From Cucumis sativus (taxonomy: Eukaryota > Streptophyta > Magnoliopsida > Cucurbitales > Cucurbitaceae), in contig NC_026656.2 of the NCBI RefSeq assembly GCF_000004075.3, positions 3,472,001 to 3,536,000 of the forward strand: 64,000 nt of DNA. Direction: 5' to 3'. This document shows, piece after piece, positions 60,931-64,000 of the stretch. Numbering within the stretch: the first letter of the stretch is position 1; each line of letters begins with the position of its first letter. A model generated the notes under the pieces. The model ran no database searches. It was not told where the DNA came from and saw only the letters and a program-made list of their open reading frames with translations. A program made the position numbers and the translations under genes.

Positions 60931-62491
60931 AATTTCAAAATACAAAACCACAAATAATTAATATTTTAATTTTTTTATAAAAATAATTTATCTTATCCTA
61001 AAATTAATTGATTGTAAATCATTTATGGAGAGTTTCTAATTAACACAAACAAATGATATATGCAAGCCAAAATAAATTTGGTATATTATGAAAGTTTATA
61101 GTGTGAAAGAAAGAAGGTCAAATAGATTCTTCCAACCATTTACATCATAATTAACCAACCTTCCAACCCATTCCTATCTTTACAATATATTTTTATAGAT
61201 CCAAAACCCTTAATTTATTTTTTTTTATAAAGTTCATTTTTATCAAAATTTCTATAAACCCATTAATTAAAAAAAAAAAAAAGAACAAAGTATGTTAATT
61301 CAATTTCTAAATTAAATGGCATGTGAGAGCCACATAAACTTTGGTAATATATTTAGCTTAGATTATAATTTTGAAATTTTATATGAATTTATTTAGTAAC
61401 CAAAAATTGATATGAAAAGTTTTGAAATATATTTTTGTAAATTGAATAAAAGTAATATCCAATCGCAATCATTTTAAATGAAGTATGTAAAAAATAAATA
61501 GACAAATGATATTATTTAAGAGTAAAGTAGATATTTTGAAGCACTCAATTAAAGAATTAAAAGACTAAAGTGGCATGAATTGTACTTTTTTTTTTTGTTC
61601 ATATTTTAAAATGTATAGGTAAGAAAGAAGTTAATTAAAGTGTGTTGTATATTAGTATTTAATTTCCAAAAAATCACTTTGCAAAGATTAATATGAACAT
61701 TATTGTCAACTTGAAATTTAAATTAAATAAAGGATTAATTATCGATATTTTGGGTCGTTTGTTAATTATGTTAAAGTGTTAATCAATTATAATCCTCAAA
61801 TGAAACTAAATAAAACTAATCACTATATTATTGAACATAATAAAGTTATTAATGAGTTATTTTTAAACTTTGATATATTGTGAATTTTTTTTTTAACCTA
61901 ATGTCATTTTTCTTCCTAAGTTTTTGTGATGAATTTTGTATAGGAATTAAAAGATAGTAAAATGGATTATATATTTTTAAAATAAAACAAAATTTTAAAA
62001 TTCATCTAAGTGTCAATATCTATCAACAACACCATTAACCAATATTTATTATTGATATATTTTTAAATTTTATTATATTTGTTATTATTTTCAATCGATC
62101 TATCATTTACATCATTTAATATATATATATATATAGATGTATGTTTATATTTATTTATTATATTTCAGGTGGAATTTGATGAGATTAAAAGTTTGAAACT
62201 TTAATGGTATAATATAATAAATAATTTTATGGGTCAAAATTGAATTTTATTTTGATAATTTATAGGGTTAGGTCACATCAAATGTAATTATTTTTAAAAA
62301 TGAAGTTATCAAATAACTTGTCGTTTTAAAATTGGCTTGTTAAATTATAAATTGAATGTTTCTTTTTTCCAATTTAAATAATTTGGCAACAATTCCAATA
62401 TATATTGAAAAGAATCCACAAAAAAATGCATGGAACATGCATAGAATAATTATAATTAAATTAACTTTTAAATTATAAATATTGAAAACCC

Positions 62492-62514
62492 TCTTCTTCT
62501 TCTTCTTCTTCTTT
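62492..62514. repeat. (CTT)n microsatellite
   Basis: Seven to eight tandem CTT triplets. Confidence 0.95.
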
Positions 62515-62994
62515 TCAAAGTAAAATATAATCATGAAAAGAAAAAACTCAACTATCATCTTAAACATGAAAAGTGACAAAGAGAACCCATCAATTTAAGT
62601 TGATATATAATTGATCCAACCTTAATGTAATCTTTTTCTTTTAAGGATTCAACTTATTTTCTTTTTCCAAAGTTTGAATAATTTTAAGTTTAGATCGAAT
62701 TAGTTACCAAATATATATGACCATTACAAATATATTAATACTAGCGATGTTCATTAGTAAAAATCAACCAATTGAATGAATTTAGTGCTAAACTATCATC
62801 CAACAAAAATAAAGAAAAGAAGGTTATTATTTTTAATTATGAAAACTACTCAAGAATATTTTTGTTTATAACAAAATGTTATTATATTGTTCTATTATTA
62901 GTGATATTTTTCTATATTTATAAATATGTTAGACTCATTTTTCTATATCCAAATCAATAAAAAATAATGTTTTTTAAATATATAGTAAAATAAA

Positions 62995-63105
62995 CTAAAA
63001 TATTTATAAAATATAGCAAATTATAATTACCACGATACACTATTATTTGTATCTTACAATAATTTATTGGATAGAATTTGATATGTTTATTGTATTTGTA
63101 AATAT
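62995..63105. mobile_element. MITE-like repeat, diverged copy
   Basis: The left arm (AAATATTTATAAAATATAGCAAATT) and right arm (TGTATTTGTAAATATTTTTGG) are roughly inverted. The core contains GGATAGAATTTGATA, as in the copy at 5862-5994. No target duplication was recognised. Confidence 0.4.
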
Positions 63106-64000
63106 TTTTGGAAGTTACGTTTTAAAATAAATATAAAAGAGAAATCCTTTTTCAAGGTTGAAATAAAGGATAAAAAAATAATTACATGGTAGAATTTTGA
63201 GGCAAAGGATAAAGTTATTGGCTCACACGTGTTATATGACAATAACAACTTAGGTCACACGTGTACAATAAAAAATAGCTCAAGAGGCAAAGGTATTTAG
63301 ATTTTGAACAACTTTGAAATGAGAAAATTCCAAATAGAAAAGAAAAAGAAATAGAAACAAATTTATTTTTGCTACCTATTAATTATTATACACTAAACAA
63401 TAACTAACCTTAGGCAATTATATTTATTAACATAAATAAATTTGTCATTTCCTTTATTTTCTTTTCCAATACAAGAAAATGTGAGAATGGTAGAATTTAT
63501 TATTATTTAGTTAATTTTGATAATTTTAGATATTTAATATGATTGAACATCTTAGACGGATCCAATATGCTAATTAAGATTGAGCATATTGACAATTTAA
63601 TTTATCAAAAACAAAGATAATAATAAAAATTTAATTTAAAATAATTATTTACTTACAAATAATGCATTATTTGTTCTTAAAGTTTAGATATTAATTAAAT
63701 AAAACACACACATTCAAAGAGTGGTTGCATCCTAAAATCTTAAAAAATCAAATAACTAAGTCATTAAACTTTTACTTATATATTCTTAATGTACTATTCT
63801 TAATAATTTTCGATATTAAAGAAAACAATAGACCCAATTAAAAAAATCAATTTTTACTAAAGACTTGAATTGATTAAGTTAATTAAAATAATAAGAAAAC
63901 TAAGATATATTTACGAGGGTGAATCGATTGAAACTAGTTTAGTTCAAATCGATTTTGTTTGATATATGTATATATTAATTATATTAAGAATCGAAATTTA

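Larger units (their letters stand above)
60855..64000. other. AT-rich gene-free right end
   Basis: No supportable gene in about 3.1 kb. It contains an alternating CG/AT tract (60898-60930), (CTT)n at 62492-62514, two segments resembling the MITE-like family (about 62020-62100 and 62995-63105) and a paired ACACGTGT cluster (63199-63293). Confidence 0.65.

Noticed and set aside
1-64000. CRISPR arrays, bacterial operons or phage-like systems
   Set aside because: Gene structure, introns and families are plant nuclear; no regularly spaced direct repeats with unique spacers are present.

Overview
The window is nuclear DNA of a flowering plant, almost certainly a eudicot. It holds ten plant-type protein genes with GT-AG introns, sparsely spaced in AT-rich DNA with microsatellites and small transposon remnants. 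Several proteins looked cucurbit-like to me from memory, but nothing in the sequence fixes the genus. I rebuilt every coding exon by eye from splice signals, phase and protein family. All ten models keep an open frame from ATG to stop.

Layout. 1457-4659 (-) calreticulin, 13 coding exons, with a promoter carrying two exact ER-stress response elements. 8382-14706 (-) vacuolar H+-translocating pyrophosphatase, 8 exons, with a tandem array of tiny LTR elements in intron 4. 17173-19198 (-) RluA-type pseudouridine synthase, 2 exons. 21777-23701 (+) small Shg1/BOD1-like protein, 3 exons. 25044-25730 (-) urease accessory protein UreF. 27906-35032 (-) mitochondrial-type Lon protease, 20 exons. 39784-41619 (+) intronless P-class PPR protein resembling Arabidopsis At1g09820. 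43801-45837 (+) conserved glycine-zipper membrane protein of unknown function. 49316-52482 (+) domesticated hAT/BED-finger transposase-like gene with a long 5' leader intron. 56147-56983 (+) nicotianamine synthase, with a short C-terminus.

Between genes I see a complete 940-bp non-autonomous CACTA transposon (59915-60854) with a perfect ACT target duplication, a degenerate TRIM-like element (37841-38555), several copies of a MITE-like repeat with GATAGA-type cores, local tandem duplications and a GC-rich island (38945-39437) in front of the PPR gene. From about 57,000 to the end the DNA is AT-rich and apparently gene-free apart from the CACTA element.

The genes are ordinary single plant genes rather than an operon or a pathway cluster. 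They share only general themes: protein folding and quality control (calreticulin, Lon), metal and nitrogen metabolism (UreF, nicotianamine synthase), vacuolar energetics (H+-PPase) and RNA processing (pseudouridine synthase, PPR). I found no previously undescribed multi-gene system. The most informative observations are the calreticulin ERSE cluster, the CACTA element and the two TRIM-like elements.
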